64,000 bases of DNA from Natronosporangium sp035305625 (GCA_963809545.1 CAWEKD010000009.1:1-64000), one strand, 5' to 3'. Positions 34,676-44,249 are shown, numbered from the stretch's first letter. Notes: a model not told the origin generated them from the letters alone. Program-made: numbers and translations.

Positions 34676-36088
34676 TCAGTACGCGAACGACAGTGGACGG
34701 TCCTCGTCGGACTGTTCCGGTTCCGGCTCTGCTGGCACCGGTTCCGGCAGTCCTTTGCGGGCGTACGTGAGGAGTAGCCGGATTTCGATGACGGCTAGCA
34801 CCCCGTACAGCAGGGTGAAGACCGCGAACGAGGTGGCGACTTCCCCGACGCTGACCCCGGGCGAGACCGCTTCGGCGGTGGTCATCTCCCCGAACACCAC
34901 CCACGGCTGCCGGCCCATTTCCCGCATGATCCAGCCGAGGCTGCCGGCGGCCACGGGCAGTACCGGGAGCGCCAGCACGGCCCGCCGGAGCCACCGGGAG
35001 GTGGGGATGCGGCCGCGCCGCTGCGCCCACAGGGCCCAGGCGGCGATGGCGGCGCTGACCACCCCGAGGCCGATCATGAGTCGGAAGCTCCAGTACGTGA
35101 CCGGCACGTTGGGCACGTACGAGCCGGGGCCGAACATGTCCTGGTAGGTGATTTGCAGGTCGTTGATGCCCTGGATGGGGGCGTTGGGGTCGCCGGTGGC
35201 CAACCAGGACAGCAGCGACGGCACCCGGAGGGAGAACACTTCTTCTCGCCCGTCGATGGTGCCGATGGTCAGGGCGGAGAAGCCGGCGGGGGCTTCGGTG
35301 TCGAACAGGGCTTCCGCGGCCGCCATCTTCATCGGCTGCACCTCGGTGACGACCTTCCCTTGGATGTCGCCGGAGACCGCCAGTACCAGGCTGGCGACCA
35401 GCGCCACCACTCCCCCGAGCCGGAGGGCCGACCGGTAGGCGGGTTCGTCGTCGGGGCCGGGGCGGCGCATGAGGTGCCAGAGCGCGACCGCCACCACGAT
35501 CGCGCCGCCGGTGAGGAAGGCACCGGCCATGGTGTGGACGAACGTGACCAGGGTGAGTTTGCTGGTGAGGAGGGCGCCGATGTCGGTCAGTTCGGCGCGG
35601 CCGGCGGCTTCGTTGATGGTGTAGCCGACCGGGTACTGCATCCAGGAGTTGGCGGCGAGGATGAAGTACGCCGACAGGGTGGTGCCGATGGCGGCGGCCC
35701 AGATGGTGGCGAGGTGGAGTCGGCGGGGCAGCTTGTCCCGGCCGAAGATCCACAGTCCGATGAATGTGGACTCGAGGAAGAACGCGAGGAGGGCTTCCAT
35801 CGCCAGGGGGGCGCCGAATACGTCGCCGACGAACCGGGAGTAGTTGCTCCAGTTCATGCCGAACTGGAACTCCTGCACGATCCCGGTGACCACGCCCATG
35901 GCGAAGTTGATGAGGAACAGCTTGCCGAAGAGTTGGGTGAGTCGGTCCCATCGGGGGTCGCCGGTGCGATGCCACAGGGTGTGCATGATCGCGACCAGGT
36001 AGACCAGACCGATGGTGATGGGTACGAACAAGAAGTGGTAGACGGTGGTGACCCCGAATTGCCAGCGGGCCAGGTCTAGTGCATCCAT
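34676..36088 (-). CDS. cydA: cytochrome bd oxidase subunit I
   Basis: 470 aa. Carries heme ligands and the quinol site. Visible: LARWQFGVTTVYHFLFVPIT (heme b595 ligand His near 19 within the first helix), GIVQEFQFGMNWSNYSRFVG, ALLAFFLESTFIGLWIFGRD and EMGRQPWVVFGEMTTAEAVS, the Q-loop end. The Q-loop is of the short type common in Actinomycetota and Firmicutes. ATG 36088 follows two BlaI-type operators at 36122-36165. Menaquinol is the likely donor in an actinomycete. Confidence 0.95.
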   Translation of the reverse strand: MDALDLARWQFGVTTVYHFLFVPITIGLVYLVAIMHTLWHRTGDPRWDRLTQLFGKLFLINFAMGVVTGIVQEFQFGMNWSNYSRFVGDVFGAPLAMEALLAFFLESTFIGLWIFGRDKLPRRLHLATIWAAAIGTTLSAYFILAANSWMQYPVGYTINEAAGRAELTDIGALLTSKLTLVTFVHTMAGAFLTGGAIVVAVALWHLMRRPGPDDEPAYRSALRLGGVVALVASLVLAVSGDIQGKVVTEVQPMKMAAAEALFDTEAPAGFSALTIGTIDGREEVFSLRVPSLLSWLATGDPNAPIQGINDLQITYQDMFGPGSYVPNVPVTYWSFRLMIGLGVVSAAIAAWALWAQRRGRIPTSRWLRRAVLALPVLPVAAGSLGWIMREMGRQPWVVFGEMTTAEAVSPGVSVGEVATSFAVFTLLYGVLAVIEIRLLLTYARKGLPEPVPAEPEPEQSDEDRPLSFAY

Positions 36089-36121
36089 GCCCTCCCCTTC
36101 CGGTGCGGGCGCGGCCCCGCG

Positions 36122-36165
36122 CTTCTACTACCTCTCGTAGTAGAAGACTACTACAAAAGGTAGTA
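36122..36165. promoter_or_regulatory. tandem BlaI-type operators upstream of cydA
   Basis: Two dyads with identical geometry. Site 1: TACTAC (36126-36131), 5 bases, GTAGTA (36137-36142), extended to 10-bp perfect arms (36122-36146). Site 2: TACTAC (36149-36154), AAAAG, GTAGTA (36160-36165). The centres are 23 bp apart. The same TACTAC-N5-GTAGTA stands before blaI. They lie 34-77 bp upstream of the cydA ATG and fill most of the cydC-cydA gap, so BlaI should repress cydAB from here. Confidence 0.8.
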
Positions 36166-36210
36166 GAAGATGGGGAGTGCGAGCGTGGTTCTGCTCACGC
36201 AGGCGCGTCA

Positions 36211-38025
36211 CTAGACGCCGGCCAGCTGGCGGTAACCGGATTCGGCCAGCTCCTGCGCCAGGTACTGCTCCCGGTACCAGCCGGGAACCGCCACCAGACT
36301 CTGGTGATCGCCGCGCTGGAGCACGCGTCCATCGGCCACCACCAGGATTTCGTCCACATCGACCAGTGGGCGGAGCCGGTGCGTCACCACCACTACCGCC
36401 CGGTCCGGGCCGGCGGCGGCCAGCACCCGGCGCAGCACCGCATCGGCGGCGGCCGGGTCCAACCCCTCGGTCGGTTCGTCCAACAACAACACCCGTGGGG
36501 GCGCTACCAGCGCCCGGGCCAACGCCAGCCGCTGCCGCTGTCCCCCGGACAGCTGGGCGCCGTCCTCCCCCACCACGGTCTCGTAGCCGTCGGGCTGCGC
36601 CGCCACCCAGTCCGCCAAACCCGCCGCGTGACAGGCCGCGGCCAGCGCCGCCTCCGGGTCGTCGGTCAGCCGCCGTCCCAACAGCACGTTCTCCCGCACC
36701 GTGGTGTGGAACACGTGCGGGTCGGCCAGCAGCCCGCCGACGATCCGCCGCCGCTGCGGCTCCGGCCAGTCGGTCAGCGACCTGGTGACCCCGTCAGCGG
36801 TCACGGTGACCGTGCCGGCGTCGGCCGGCAGCAGCCCCGCCAACACCCGCAGCAGCGTGCTCTTGCCCGCCCCGCTCGGCCCCACGATCGCGATCCGCCG
36901 CCCCGGCGGCACCTCGATGTCCACTCCGGCCAGTGCGGGAGGCGCGTCCGGCCGGTACGTCAGGTGGAGTCCCCGCCCGCGCAGGGTCACCGGCCCCACC
37001 GGCGCCTCCGCCGGCGCCGCTCCGGTCGCCGCTTCCTCCGACTCAGGCGGCGCCGCCGCCAGCACCGCGCCCACGCGGCGCAGCGGCACCTCGACCCTGG
37101 TCCAGGTGCGGGCGGCCGCCAGCAACCCGAGGCAGGCCTCTACCGCCCCCATCGCCCCGACCGTCAGCGCCGCCACCCACACCCCCGGTGCTCCGGCCGC
37201 GGTCGCCGCCAGCACCACCCCGGCGGCGGTGGCGCCGGCGACCAGGGTGCCGGCGGCGTCCAACGCCATCCCGGCGGTCCCCAGCCGGGTCTCGGCCCGG
37301 GCCAACCGGCCGGCGCGGCGCCCCGCCCGCGCCAGCGCCCCCGGCATCGCCCCGAACGCCATGAGTTCCGCCGCGCCCCGGGTCAGGTCCACAGTGTCCG
37401 CGGCGAGCTCGCCCCGCAGCGGCGCCAACCGCGCCGCCCGGCGCCGCATCAGCCGGATCGCCGCCGCCGGCAGCCCCACCCCGGCGATCAGCAGCCCGGC
37501 CGCCAGCACCCCGGCCGCGACCGGGGTGACCACCGCCGCCCCACCGACCGTCAACAGCCCCACCAGCGCCGCGGCCGCGCCCGGCACCAGTACCCGCAGC
37601 AGCGCGTCCTGGACCGCCTCCACATCGGAGACCACCCGGCTGAGCGCGTCCCCCTGGCTGAGGACGGGTTCCTGCTCGCGACTCCTTCCCGCCGTCCCGG
37701 CCCGGGCGGGGAGCGTGGTCGGATCCGTGCTGGCGGCGAGGGCGGCGAACATCCGGGCCCGGACCTCGGTCAGCACCCGCAGCACCGCGTCGTGGCCGAC
37801 CAGCCGCTCGGTGTAGCGGAGCACCCCCCGGCTCACCGCCAGCCCCCGGACCATCACGATCGCGACGGTCAGCGCGGCCACCGGTGGCTGCCCGGCGGCG
37901 GTGACCAGCAACCAGGTGGCGGTGGCCAGCAACACCACCCCGGCCAGGTCGGCGCCGGCGGCCAGCAGCCCGGTGGCCACCAGCCGGGGCAGGTAGGGGC
38001 GGGCGAGTCGCCAGACCGGATTCAC
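36211..38025 (-). CDS. cydC: ABC transporter CydC (cytochrome bd assembly, glutathione/cysteine exporter)
   Basis: 604-aa TMD-NBD half of the CydDC heterodimer, needed to assemble cytochrome bd by keeping redox balance outside the membrane. The GTG start (38023-38025) overlaps the cydD TGA as GTGA. N-terminal start VWRLARPYLPRLVATGLL; intracellular loop GDALSRVVSDVEAVQDALLR is typical of CydC. NBD: Walker A GPSGAGKSTLLRVLAGLLPA, signature LSGGQRQRLALARAL, Walker B VLLLDEPTEGLD, H-loop VVTHRLRPL. It precedes cydA by 122 bp that contain the BlaI operators, so read-through or a second promoter both seem possible. Confidence 0.92.
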   Translation of the reverse strand: MNPVWRLARPYLPRLVATGLLAAGADLAGVVLLATATWLLVTAAGQPPVAALTVAIVMVRGLAVSRGVLRYTERLVGHDAVLRVLTEVRARMFAALAASTDPTTLPARAGTAGRSREQEPVLSQGDALSRVVSDVEAVQDALLRVLVPGAAAALVGLLTVGGAAVVTPVAAGVLAAGLLIAGVGLPAAAIRLMRRRAARLAPLRGELAADTVDLTRGAAELMAFGAMPGALARAGRRAGRLARAETRLGTAGMALDAAGTLVAGATAAGVVLAATAAGAPGVWVAALTVGAMGAVEACLGLLAAARTWTRVEVPLRRVGAVLAAAPPESEEAATGAAPAEAPVGPVTLRGRGLHLTYRPDAPPALAGVDIEVPPGRRIAIVGPSGAGKSTLLRVLAGLLPADAGTVTVTADGVTRSLTDWPEPQRRRIVGGLLADPHVFHTTVRENVLLGRRLTDDPEAALAAACHAAGLADWVAAQPDGYETVVGEDGAQLSGGQRQRLALARALVAPPRVLLLDEPTEGLDPAAADAVLRRVLAAAGPDRAVVVVTHRLRPLVDVDEILVVADGRVLQRGDHQSLVAVPGWYREQYLAQELAESGYRQLAGV

Positions 38026-39767
38026 TGGACCACCTCCAGCGCCCTCACCATCTCGGCGGGATCCGGCAGGTCCGCCGTCCGCAGCTCGGTCAGCCGGCCG
38101 TCCTCCACCCGCACCACCCGGTCGGCCAGCGCCAGCAGCGCGGGCCGGTGCGCCACCAGCAGGGTGGTGCGGCCGGCCACCAGCGCGGCGGTGGCGTCGG
38201 CCACCGCGGCTTCGCTGGCGGGATCCAGCCGGGCGGTCGGTTCGTCCAGCAGCAGCACCGGCGCGTCCCGCAGGAACGCCCGGGCCAGCGCCACCCGCTG
38301 CCGCTGCCCGCTGGACAGGCCGACCCCGCCCTCCCCGATCCGGGTGTCCAGCCCGTCCGGCAGGCGCGCGACCACCTCCTCCAGGTGGGCGGCGCGCACC
38401 GCGGCCCAGAGGGCGGCGTCGTCGGCGTCCGGGGCCCCGAGCCGAAGGTTGTCGGCCAGGCTGGCGGCGAACAGATGCGGCCGCTGCGGCACCCACGCCA
38501 CCTGGCGCCGCCAGTCGGCCAGGTCCACATCGGCCAGGTTCACCCCGCCCAGCTCCACCCGGCCGGAGGTGGGGGTGACGAACCCGAGCAGCAGCCCGAG
38601 CAGGGTGCTCTTGCCGGCGCCGCTGGGGCCGATCAGCGCCACCCGTTCTCCCGGGGCCACGGTCAGGTTCACGTCCCGCAACGCCACGGTCCGCTCGTAC
38701 GCCACGGTCACGCCCACCAGCCGCAGCGTCGGCCGCGGCGGCACCGTGCTCGTCCCCGACCGGGACGTCGACGCCGCGCGAGGCGTCGGGGTCTCCGGGC
38801 GGCGGGCGTCGGCGTCGGCGAGCCGGAACGCATCGTCCAGGGCGGTCAGCCCCTCCTGGCTGGCGTGGAACTGGGCGCCGGCCGCCCGCAGCGGCAGGAA
38901 CGCCTCCGGCACCAGCAGCAGCACCAGCAGCGCGATCTGCAGATCCAGCATCCCGCCCAGCAGCCGCAGCCCGATCGGCACCGCCACCAACGCCACCGAC
39001 AGCGCGGCCACCAGCTCCAGCACCAGCGCGGACAGAAACGCCACCCGCAGGGTCCGCATGGTGGCCGACCGGTGCTGGTCGGCCAGGCGACGCACCACCG
39101 CGACTTGGGCGCCGGCGCGGCCGAACACCCGCAGGGTGGCCAGGCCGGTCACCAGGTCCAGGAAGTGTCCACCCAGTCGGGCCAGCCGCCGCCATTGGCG
39201 CCGGGTGGCGGCCTGGGTCCGCCAGCCCACCAACGCCCCGAACACCGGCAGCAGCGGCAACGTGACCGCCACGATCGCCGCCGACGACCAGTCCGCCAAC
39301 ACCAGCTGCGCCAACACCGCCAGCGGTACGGTCACCGACAGCACCAGCTGCGGCAGGTAGCCGGTGATGTATCCGTCGAGGGCGTCGAGCCCCCGACCGG
39401 CCAAGGTGGCCAACTCCCCGGAGCGTTGCCCGGACAGCCACCCGGGGCCGCGGCGACCGATGGTGGCGAACAGGTCGGCCCGCAGATCCCGCTTGATGCG
39501 GGCGGCGGTGGCGGTGGTGACGGCACCGGACAGCCACACCCAACCGGCGCGGGCGGCGACCGCGGCCACGAACCCCACCAGGGCGGCGGTGGCGATCCGA
39601 CCGGCGGCGGCCTCCGCCAGGACCACCGACAGCGCGGTGGCCTGACCGATCACGATCGCGGCGGCTACCCCGCCGAGGAGCCCCAGCGTCGCCAGGTGGG
39701 CTCGGACCGCCGGCACCCGGCGCAGCAGCCGGGGGTCGAATGGACGGGTGCGGTCCCGCGGCACCAT
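38022..39767 (-). CDS. cydD: ABC transporter CydD (cytochrome bd assembly)
   Basis: 581 aa partner of CydC. The start MVPRDRTRPFDPRLLRRVPA was chosen over an upstream in-frame one because it follows the M56 gene stop by only 4 bp. CydD-type loop: GPGWLSGQRSGELATLAGRG, DGYITGYLPQLVLSVTVPL and GLATLRVFGRAGAQ. NBD: GPSGAGKSTLLGLLLGF, signature as LSSGQRQRVALARAFLRD (LSSGQ instead of LSGGQ), Walker B VLLLDEPTARLD, VAHRPALL. The odd SSG signature in one half of a heterodimer is common. Same operon as blaI and the M56 protease. Confidence 0.92.
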   Translation of the reverse strand: MVPRDRTRPFDPRLLRRVPAVRAHLATLGLLGGVAAAIVIGQATALSVVLAEAAAGRIATAALVGFVAAVAARAGWVWLSGAVTTATAARIKRDLRADLFATIGRRGPGWLSGQRSGELATLAGRGLDALDGYITGYLPQLVLSVTVPLAVLAQLVLADWSSAAIVAVTLPLLPVFGALVGWRTQAATRRQWRRLARLGGHFLDLVTGLATLRVFGRAGAQVAVVRRLADQHRSATMRTLRVAFLSALVLELVAALSVALVAVPIGLRLLGGMLDLQIALLVLLLVPEAFLPLRAAGAQFHASQEGLTALDDAFRLADADARRPETPTPRAASTSRSGTSTVPPRPTLRLVGVTVAYERTVALRDVNLTVAPGERVALIGPSGAGKSTLLGLLLGFVTPTSGRVELGGVNLADVDLADWRRQVAWVPQRPHLFAASLADNLRLGAPDADDAALWAAVRAAHLEEVVARLPDGLDTRIGEGGVGLSSGQRQRVALARAFLRDAPVLLLDEPTARLDPASEAAVADATAALVAGRTTLLVAHRPALLALADRVVRVEDGRLTELRTADLPDPAEMVRALEVVQ

Positions 39768-39771
39768 CGGG

Positions 39772-40728
39772 TCACCCCGGCAGCAGTGGGACGGTGAACA
39801 GGACGGCGGGGGCACCGGCCAGCAGGGCGGCGCTGGCCAGCGTGAGCGTGCCGCGGACCCGCGGCGGACGGCGGCGCTGGGTTAGCCGCTGCAGCCGGGC
39901 GGCGAGGGCCGGGTCGAGCGGCAGCGCCGAGGAAACGGCGGCCTCGCCGGCGCCGGTGATGCCCAGCGCTCCGGCCGGGGCACTGGCCAGCGGGGTCCCG
40001 GCGAATCGATGGAGCGCGGCCGCCAGCCACGCCTCCGGGTGGCGGCGCCGGGCCCGGTCGTCGGCGCGCATCTCCACCAGCAGCGCGACCGCCTCCGTCA
40101 CCCGCGCCAGCCAGCGCCGCACCGGCAGCGCCCGCCGCAGCGCGGTGAACGGCAGCAGCACCAGGTCGTGGCGCTCCGTGGCGTGGGCGCGTTCGTGCTC
40201 CAGCACCGCGGCCAGTTCGGGGCCGCGCAGCAGCGCCAGGGTGCCGGCGCTGACCACCACCGTCGGCCGCAGCCCCGGCAGGCAGTACGCCGCGGCGTGG
40301 GGGTGGTCCAGCACCAGTGCCCCGGGGACGGCCGGGTCGGCGCGGCCGACCAACGTCAACAGTTGCCGATGCCGGCGTTGGGTGCGCAGGGCCGCGACCA
40401 GGCTGGCGCCGGTGACCCACAGCAGGCGGGCGGCGACGGCTACCCCGAGGGCGATCGCGGCGAGCCGCACCGCCCCCAGGTCCGCCGGCAACCGTCCCTG
40501 CCCCAGGTCGGTCAGGAACCGCGGCAGCGCCGACAGCACCGGGGCCTGGTAGGGGGCGAGCCCGAACGACAGCGGCAATCCGATCAGCGCCAGTCCGATC
40601 CCGAGTCCGAGCCCCTGCCAGGACAGGATCGCCATGCGGGGGGCGTGCCAGGTCCAGCGGGCGCGGGCCAGCGCGGCCATCCCGACCACGCAGGCCAGCA
40701 GCAGGATCCCGAACCCGAGGGGAGTCAT
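39772..40728 (-). CDS. M56-family membrane metalloprotease (BlaR1-like protease, no sensor domain)
   Basis: 318 aa. N-terminal hydrophobic helices (GFGILLLACVVGMAALARA, GLGLGIGLALIGLPLSFGL) then a cytosolic zinc protease with VLEHERAHATERHDL: HERAH is the HExxH site. A final hydrophobic helix (LTLASAALLAGAPAVLF) follows. BlaR1/MecR1 proteins have an added penicillin-binding sensor; it is absent here, as in most actinobacterial BlaI partners. It would cleave BlaI when an unknown signal arrives. Starts 7 bp after blaI and ends 4 bp before cydD, placing the regulator pair in the cyd operon. Confidence 0.85.
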   Translation of the reverse strand: MTPLGFGILLLACVVGMAALARARWTWHAPRMAILSWQGLGLGIGLALIGLPLSFGLAPYQAPVLSALPRFLTDLGQGRLPADLGAVRLAAIALGVAVAARLLWVTGASLVAALRTQRRHRQLLTLVGRADPAVPGALVLDHPHAAAYCLPGLRPTVVVSAGTLALLRGPELAAVLEHERAHATERHDLVLLPFTALRRALPVRRWLARVTEAVALLVEMRADDRARRRHPEAWLAAALHRFAGTPLASAPAGALGITGAGEAAVSSALPLDPALAARLQRLTQRRRPPRVRGTLTLASAALLAGAPAVLFTVPLLPG

Positions 40729-40735
40729 GGCCGAT

Positions 40736-41164
40736 TCACGCCTTCCTCCGCTGCCGCTGGGTGGGCTGCGCACCGTCACCGCCGCCGCGGGCCTGCTCCT
40801 CCAGCGCGGCCCGCAGCAGTTGGGCTTCCTCGCCGGTGACCGAGCGGGCGAACCGGATCAGCGCCGCTCCCCGCCCGCCGGTGCTGGCCGGCTCCGCCAG
40901 GTCCAGCGCATCCAGCATCAGTTGGGCGATGTACGCGTCGCGGCTGGCTGCCGGCCGGTAGCGCCAGGCGCGGCCGTCCCGTTCCCGGGCGACCATGCCT
41001 TTGCCGGCCAGCCGGTCCAGCACGGTCATTACCGTGGTGTAGGCCGGGGCGCGGCCAGACAGCGCTTCCGTCACCTCCCGGACGGTCAACCCGCCGGAGT
41101 GAGACGGGGTGGTGTCCCACAGCACATCCATGACCGCGCGTTCCAAATCTCCCAGCCGAGCCAC
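40736..41164 (-). CDS. blaI: BlaI/MecI-family transcriptional repressor
   Basis: 142 aa. Winged helix: LGDLERAVMDVLWDTTPSHS, LTVREVTEAL, APAYTTVMTVLDRLAGKGMV, RERDGRAWRYRPAASRD; all are BlaI family marks. The C-terminal helices dimerise. BlaI normally dissociates after proteolysis by its M56 partner, encoded next. GTG 41164 is 10 bases from its own operator; with -10 TAGTAT at 41171-41176 the mRNA may be nearly leaderless. Predicted to control itself, the M56 gene and cydDCAB, rather than a beta-lactamase; none is in the window. Confidence 0.92.
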   Translation of the reverse strand: MARLGDLERAVMDVLWDTTPSHSGGLTVREVTEALSGRAPAYTTVMTVLDRLAGKGMVARERDGRAWRYRPAASRDAYIAQLMLDALDLAEPASTGGRGAALIRFARSVTGEEAQLLRAALEEQARGGGDGAQPTQRQRRKA

Positions 41165-41174
41165 GCCCCCATAC

Positions 41175-41191
41175 TACTACCGACTGTAGTA
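41175..41191. promoter_or_regulatory. BlaI-type operator upstream of blaI
   Basis: TACTAC (41175-41180), CGACT, GTAGTA (41186-41191). It overlaps the likely blaI -10 (TAGTAT read leftward) and faces the divergent Fic gene whose GTG is at 41211, so it may silence both directions. Same half-sites and 5-base spacing as the two cydA sites. Confidence 0.8.
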
Positions 41192-41210
41192 ATAAACCTG
41201 TGTCCGGAGT

Positions 41211-42394
41211 GTGGAACCTCTCACGCCACCACCCTCGCCCCTTACTCCCTACGCTGACCGGCGTGACCTCACCGCGTACCCCTGGGTGGACGTGGAGCCG
41301 TTGCCCGATCTCAACGGTGACTTACGTTCCGTGCCGGAGTCGGTCCGGACCCTCCAGCAGGCGTGGCAACGGGTCGTGGATCTGGACACCGCGGCCTTCC
41401 ACGAGGCGCGCCGTCGGTCGCTGCGCCGGCACGCGATCGAGACCGGCATCATAGAGCGGCTGTACGAAGTCGACTGGGGTGTCACCCAGGCGCTGGTGGC
41501 CGAGGGCATCACCGCCGACGCGGTTGCCCGGGCCGGAGACGGCGCGCTTCCCATGGATGTACTACAGACCATCCAAACCCAGTACGAGGCCCTGGAGTTC
41601 CTGGCCGAGGTCGCCCGCTCCGGTCGACAGCTATCGACTTCCCTGATCCGGGAACTGCACGTGGCGCTCACGCGCACCCAACGGACCTACACTGCGAAGT
41701 CCACAGGCGGTCCGCGTTTCGAAGCCACCCTCCATCACGGTGAGTGGAAGCAGCAAGCTAACCACCCCGGAACGGGCAGCCACCGCCCGGGGCGCGATGG
41801 CGGTGCTCGATGCCGGCATCAACCGGCTGCGGGACATCCGACGGACCAGCGGCGCCGAGGAGCGTGCGACCCAAATCGCCACCCTGGCCCTCGATATCCA
41901 ACAGCGGGTGCATGGATGGTTGCAGAAGATGGGGAGCCAGTTCGAGCAACGACTCCGGGAAGGGGCTCGACCCGCAGGCCCGGGCGGATGTGCTGAGCGC
42001 CGCTCCCCCGACGAGCGGGCCCGCTGGTGGCGGCGCCAAGTGGTGGAGACCGCCAACAGCGTGGACTTCTACGCCAACCTTCAGGACGGCTGTGGTGGAC
42101 CCAGCTGCGCCTGAGAGTGGCCGGACACCAGTTGCGCTATCTGTGTTCCTACAGAAAGTCGGCCGAGGGGAGACCGGGGTACTGACCCTGACCACGTATG
42201 CGGAGGTCGATGCCTTCCTTGTTCACGACGATGAATCACCAGGAGAACCGGAGCCGGCCGTAGTCGCTACGCCCACCGAGACGGTGACCTGGACCTACAC
42301 CGAGCGGGTCGACACCCACTGGGACAGCGTCACCCACGTCCTGGACGCCACGCTAGCGCAGGCGTTGGTACGGTTCACCAACGCGTCGGGGTGA
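41211..42394 (+). pseudogene. Fic/DOC-family gene lacking the catalytic core, frame-broken
   Basis: The first ~180 residues match the N-terminal part of a Fic (AMP-transferase) protein: RRRSLRRHAIETGIIERLYE with a GVTQALVAEGI helix, then LIRELHVALTRTQRTY and HHGEWKQQANH, which normally leads straight into the Fic core. Instead the sequence jumps (about 41765) to ERAATARGAMAVLDAGINRL and AKWWRRQ-like C-terminal text (WWRRQVVETANSVDFYANLQ, LWWTQLRLRVAGHQLRYL, GVLTLTTYAEVDAFLVHDD) spread over three frames with slips near 42085 and 42150. The HPFxDGNGR motif is missing, so no AMPylation is possible. Either a decaying gene or a collapsed assembly. Confidence 0.7.
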
Positions 42395-42404
42395 CCCGCC
42401 AGGT

Positions 42405-43196
42405 TCAGCGATCGTCGCCCGGATGAGCGCCGAACAGCAGCTCCTCCCGGCTGGCGCGGCCGACGGCCCGCTCCGCCGCGGCCGACCGTTCCGCGCGGTC
42501 CGCCGGCTCCAGCCGGGCCAGTTCGGCCGCGGCCGCCGCCCGCACCTCCCGGGGATGGAGCCCGGGGGCGCCGTCGGTGGCCCCGGGCACTCCCCCGGCG
42601 AGCCGCCACAGCACCCGCTCCAGCTCCGGCGCCCAGGTGGCCTGCGGAGAGTCGGCCAGCTCCGCGGCCAGCCGATCAACGATGTGCAGGAGGTCCACTC
42701 GCGGGCTGGCCGGGGCGATCAGCCGCAGCTCCAGCGGCCAGGTGGACAACGCCAGCAGCCCCCGTACCGGCACCAGTCGGTCGTAGGTGAGGGCGGGCAC
42801 CACGTACACCGGGCGCCCCGCGGCGCGGACCGCGTACCGCACGTGGGCGGAGCGCCAGGAACGCTGCTCGTCTCGGCGCAGCGAGGCCAGGCGGGGCCCG
42901 GGGATCTGGTCGCCGTAGCGGGCGGCGGCCAGCTGCCGGATCAGCCCCACGGACGCGGGGCGGCCGAGCAGCTCCAGCACCCGGGCGACCTGCTCCCGTA
43001 CCGGCAACGGTGACCGGTAGGCCGTGCCGGCCACTGCCCGCCGTACTGCCCGATTGCGCCGCCGTTCGGCCGCGGTCAACTCGTTGACCAGGCGGTCCAC
43101 CCCAGCGGCGTCGCCGGACTCGCACGCCTGCTGCAACTGGTTCTGCAGATCGGTCACCTCGGCCAGAAGCCGCCGTACCTCGGGCTGGTCCGGCAT
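42405..43196 (-). CDS. actinobacterial hypothetical protein
   Basis: 263 aa, family not recognised. The start MPDQPEVRRLLAEVTDLQNQ was chosen; a longer frame adds an unlikely N-terminus. N-terminal coiled-coil-like helix (LLAEVTDLQNQLQQACES), then VREQVARVLELLGRPASVGL and RLASLRRDEQRSWRSAH, which may form a winged helix, followed by YVVPALTYDRLVPVRGLLAL and LELRLIAPASPRVDLLHIVD. Frequent Arg. It sits alone between the Fic remnant and the PAC2 gene; divergent from the latter with ~100 bp between. Confidence 0.65.
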   Translation of the reverse strand: MPDQPEVRRLLAEVTDLQNQLQQACESGDAAGVDRLVNELTAAERRRNRAVRRAVAGTAYRSPLPVREQVARVLELLGRPASVGLIRQLAAARYGDQIPGPRLASLRRDEQRSWRSAHVRYAVRAAGRPVYVVPALTYDRLVPVRGLLALSTWPLELRLIAPASPRVDLLHIVDRLAAELADSPQATWAPELERVLWRLAGGVPGATDGAPGLHPREVRAAAAAELARLEPADRAERSAAAERAVGRASREELLFGAHPGDDR

Positions 43197-43294
43197 GTTC
43201 CAGAAGCTACCATGGGGACGATAGTCGTTCCATGTTTTGCCAACCGGTCTGGCACCCGGCCGGGAGGGGACGGGGACGGTCAGGCCGGGTGACA

Positions 43295-44249
43295 ATGGGG
43301 CGCAGACACGGCTACGGACGAGGGAGTGGCGACCTGGTGCGCAACCCGGACGGACTCTACGAGTTGGTCGAGGAACTGCCCGAGCTGGGTCAGCCGGTCC
43401 TGATCCAGGCGTTGAGTGGCTTCATCGACGCCGGCGGCGGGGTGCGGCTCGCGCGCGAACACCTGCTGGAGACCGGATCACCGACCACGGTGGCCCGGTT
43501 CGATCTCGACCAGCTGCTGGACTACCGCTCCCGCCGGCCCACCATGCTGTTCGTCGAGGACCACTGGGAGTCCTACGAGGAGCTGTCACTGTCGCTGCAC
43601 CTGCTGCACGACCGGGCCGGTACGCCGTACCTGCTGCTGACCGGTCCCGAGCCGGACCTGCGCTGGGAAGGGTTCACCACCGCGGTGATCCAGCTGGTGG
43701 AGCGGCTCGGGGTCCGGCTGACCGTGGGGCTGGGGTCGATCCCGATGGCGGTGCCGCACACCCGGCCCACCGGCGTGACCGCCCACGCCACCCGGCCGGA
43801 GCTGATCCTCGAGCGGCAGCCGTGGCGACACCGGGTGCAGGTGCCGGCCAGCGTGGGGCACCTGCTGGAGTTCCGGCTCGGCAAGCAGGGGCACGACGCG
43901 CTCGGGTTCGTCGCACACGTGCCGCACTACCTGGCTCAGAGCGACTATCCGGCGGCGGCGGAGACCCTGCTGCACTGGGTGTCCCGCGCCACCGGGTTGG
44001 TGCTGCCCACTGAGGAGCTCCACCGGGCCGCCGACACCCTGCGGGTCGAGTGTGGACGCGCAGGTGGCGCGCTCGGAGGAGATCATGGCGCACGTGCGTC
44101 GGCTGGAGGAGCAGTACGACGCGATGATCCGAGCGACCCCGTCCGGGGAGCCGCTGGACCTGGCCGACCTCCCCACCGCCGACGAGCTGGGGGCGGAGCT
44201 GGAGCGGTTCCTGGCCGAACAGGCGGGGCAGGGCGACTCGCCCAGCTAG
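43295..44249 (+). CDS. PAC2-family protein, one frame break
   Basis: PAC2 domain as in proteasome-assembly-chaperone-like proteins, common in Actinomycetota. Seen: LPELGQPVLIQALSGFIDAG, VARFDLDQLLDYRSRRPTML, LLLTGPEPDLRWEGFTTAVI, GLGSIPMAVPHTRPTGVTAH and HVPHYLAQSDYPAAAETLL. The tail continues in another frame after ~44052 (SEEIMAHVRRLEEQYDAMI, helical, ends DSPS). Start uncertain: ATG 43295 or GTG 43337. About 318 aa if the slip is corrected. A role in proteasome assembly is not shown for bacterial members. Confidence 0.8.

Noticed and set aside
36079..39360. Long open frame antisense to cydC and cydD (about 1,090 codons)
   Set aside because: Same artefact; Arg/Pro/Ser-rich shadow of two clearly coding ABC genes.
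40736..41164. Beta-lactam resistance locus from the blaI/M56 pair
   Set aside because: No beta-lactamase or resistant PBP is linked; operators point to cyd genes.
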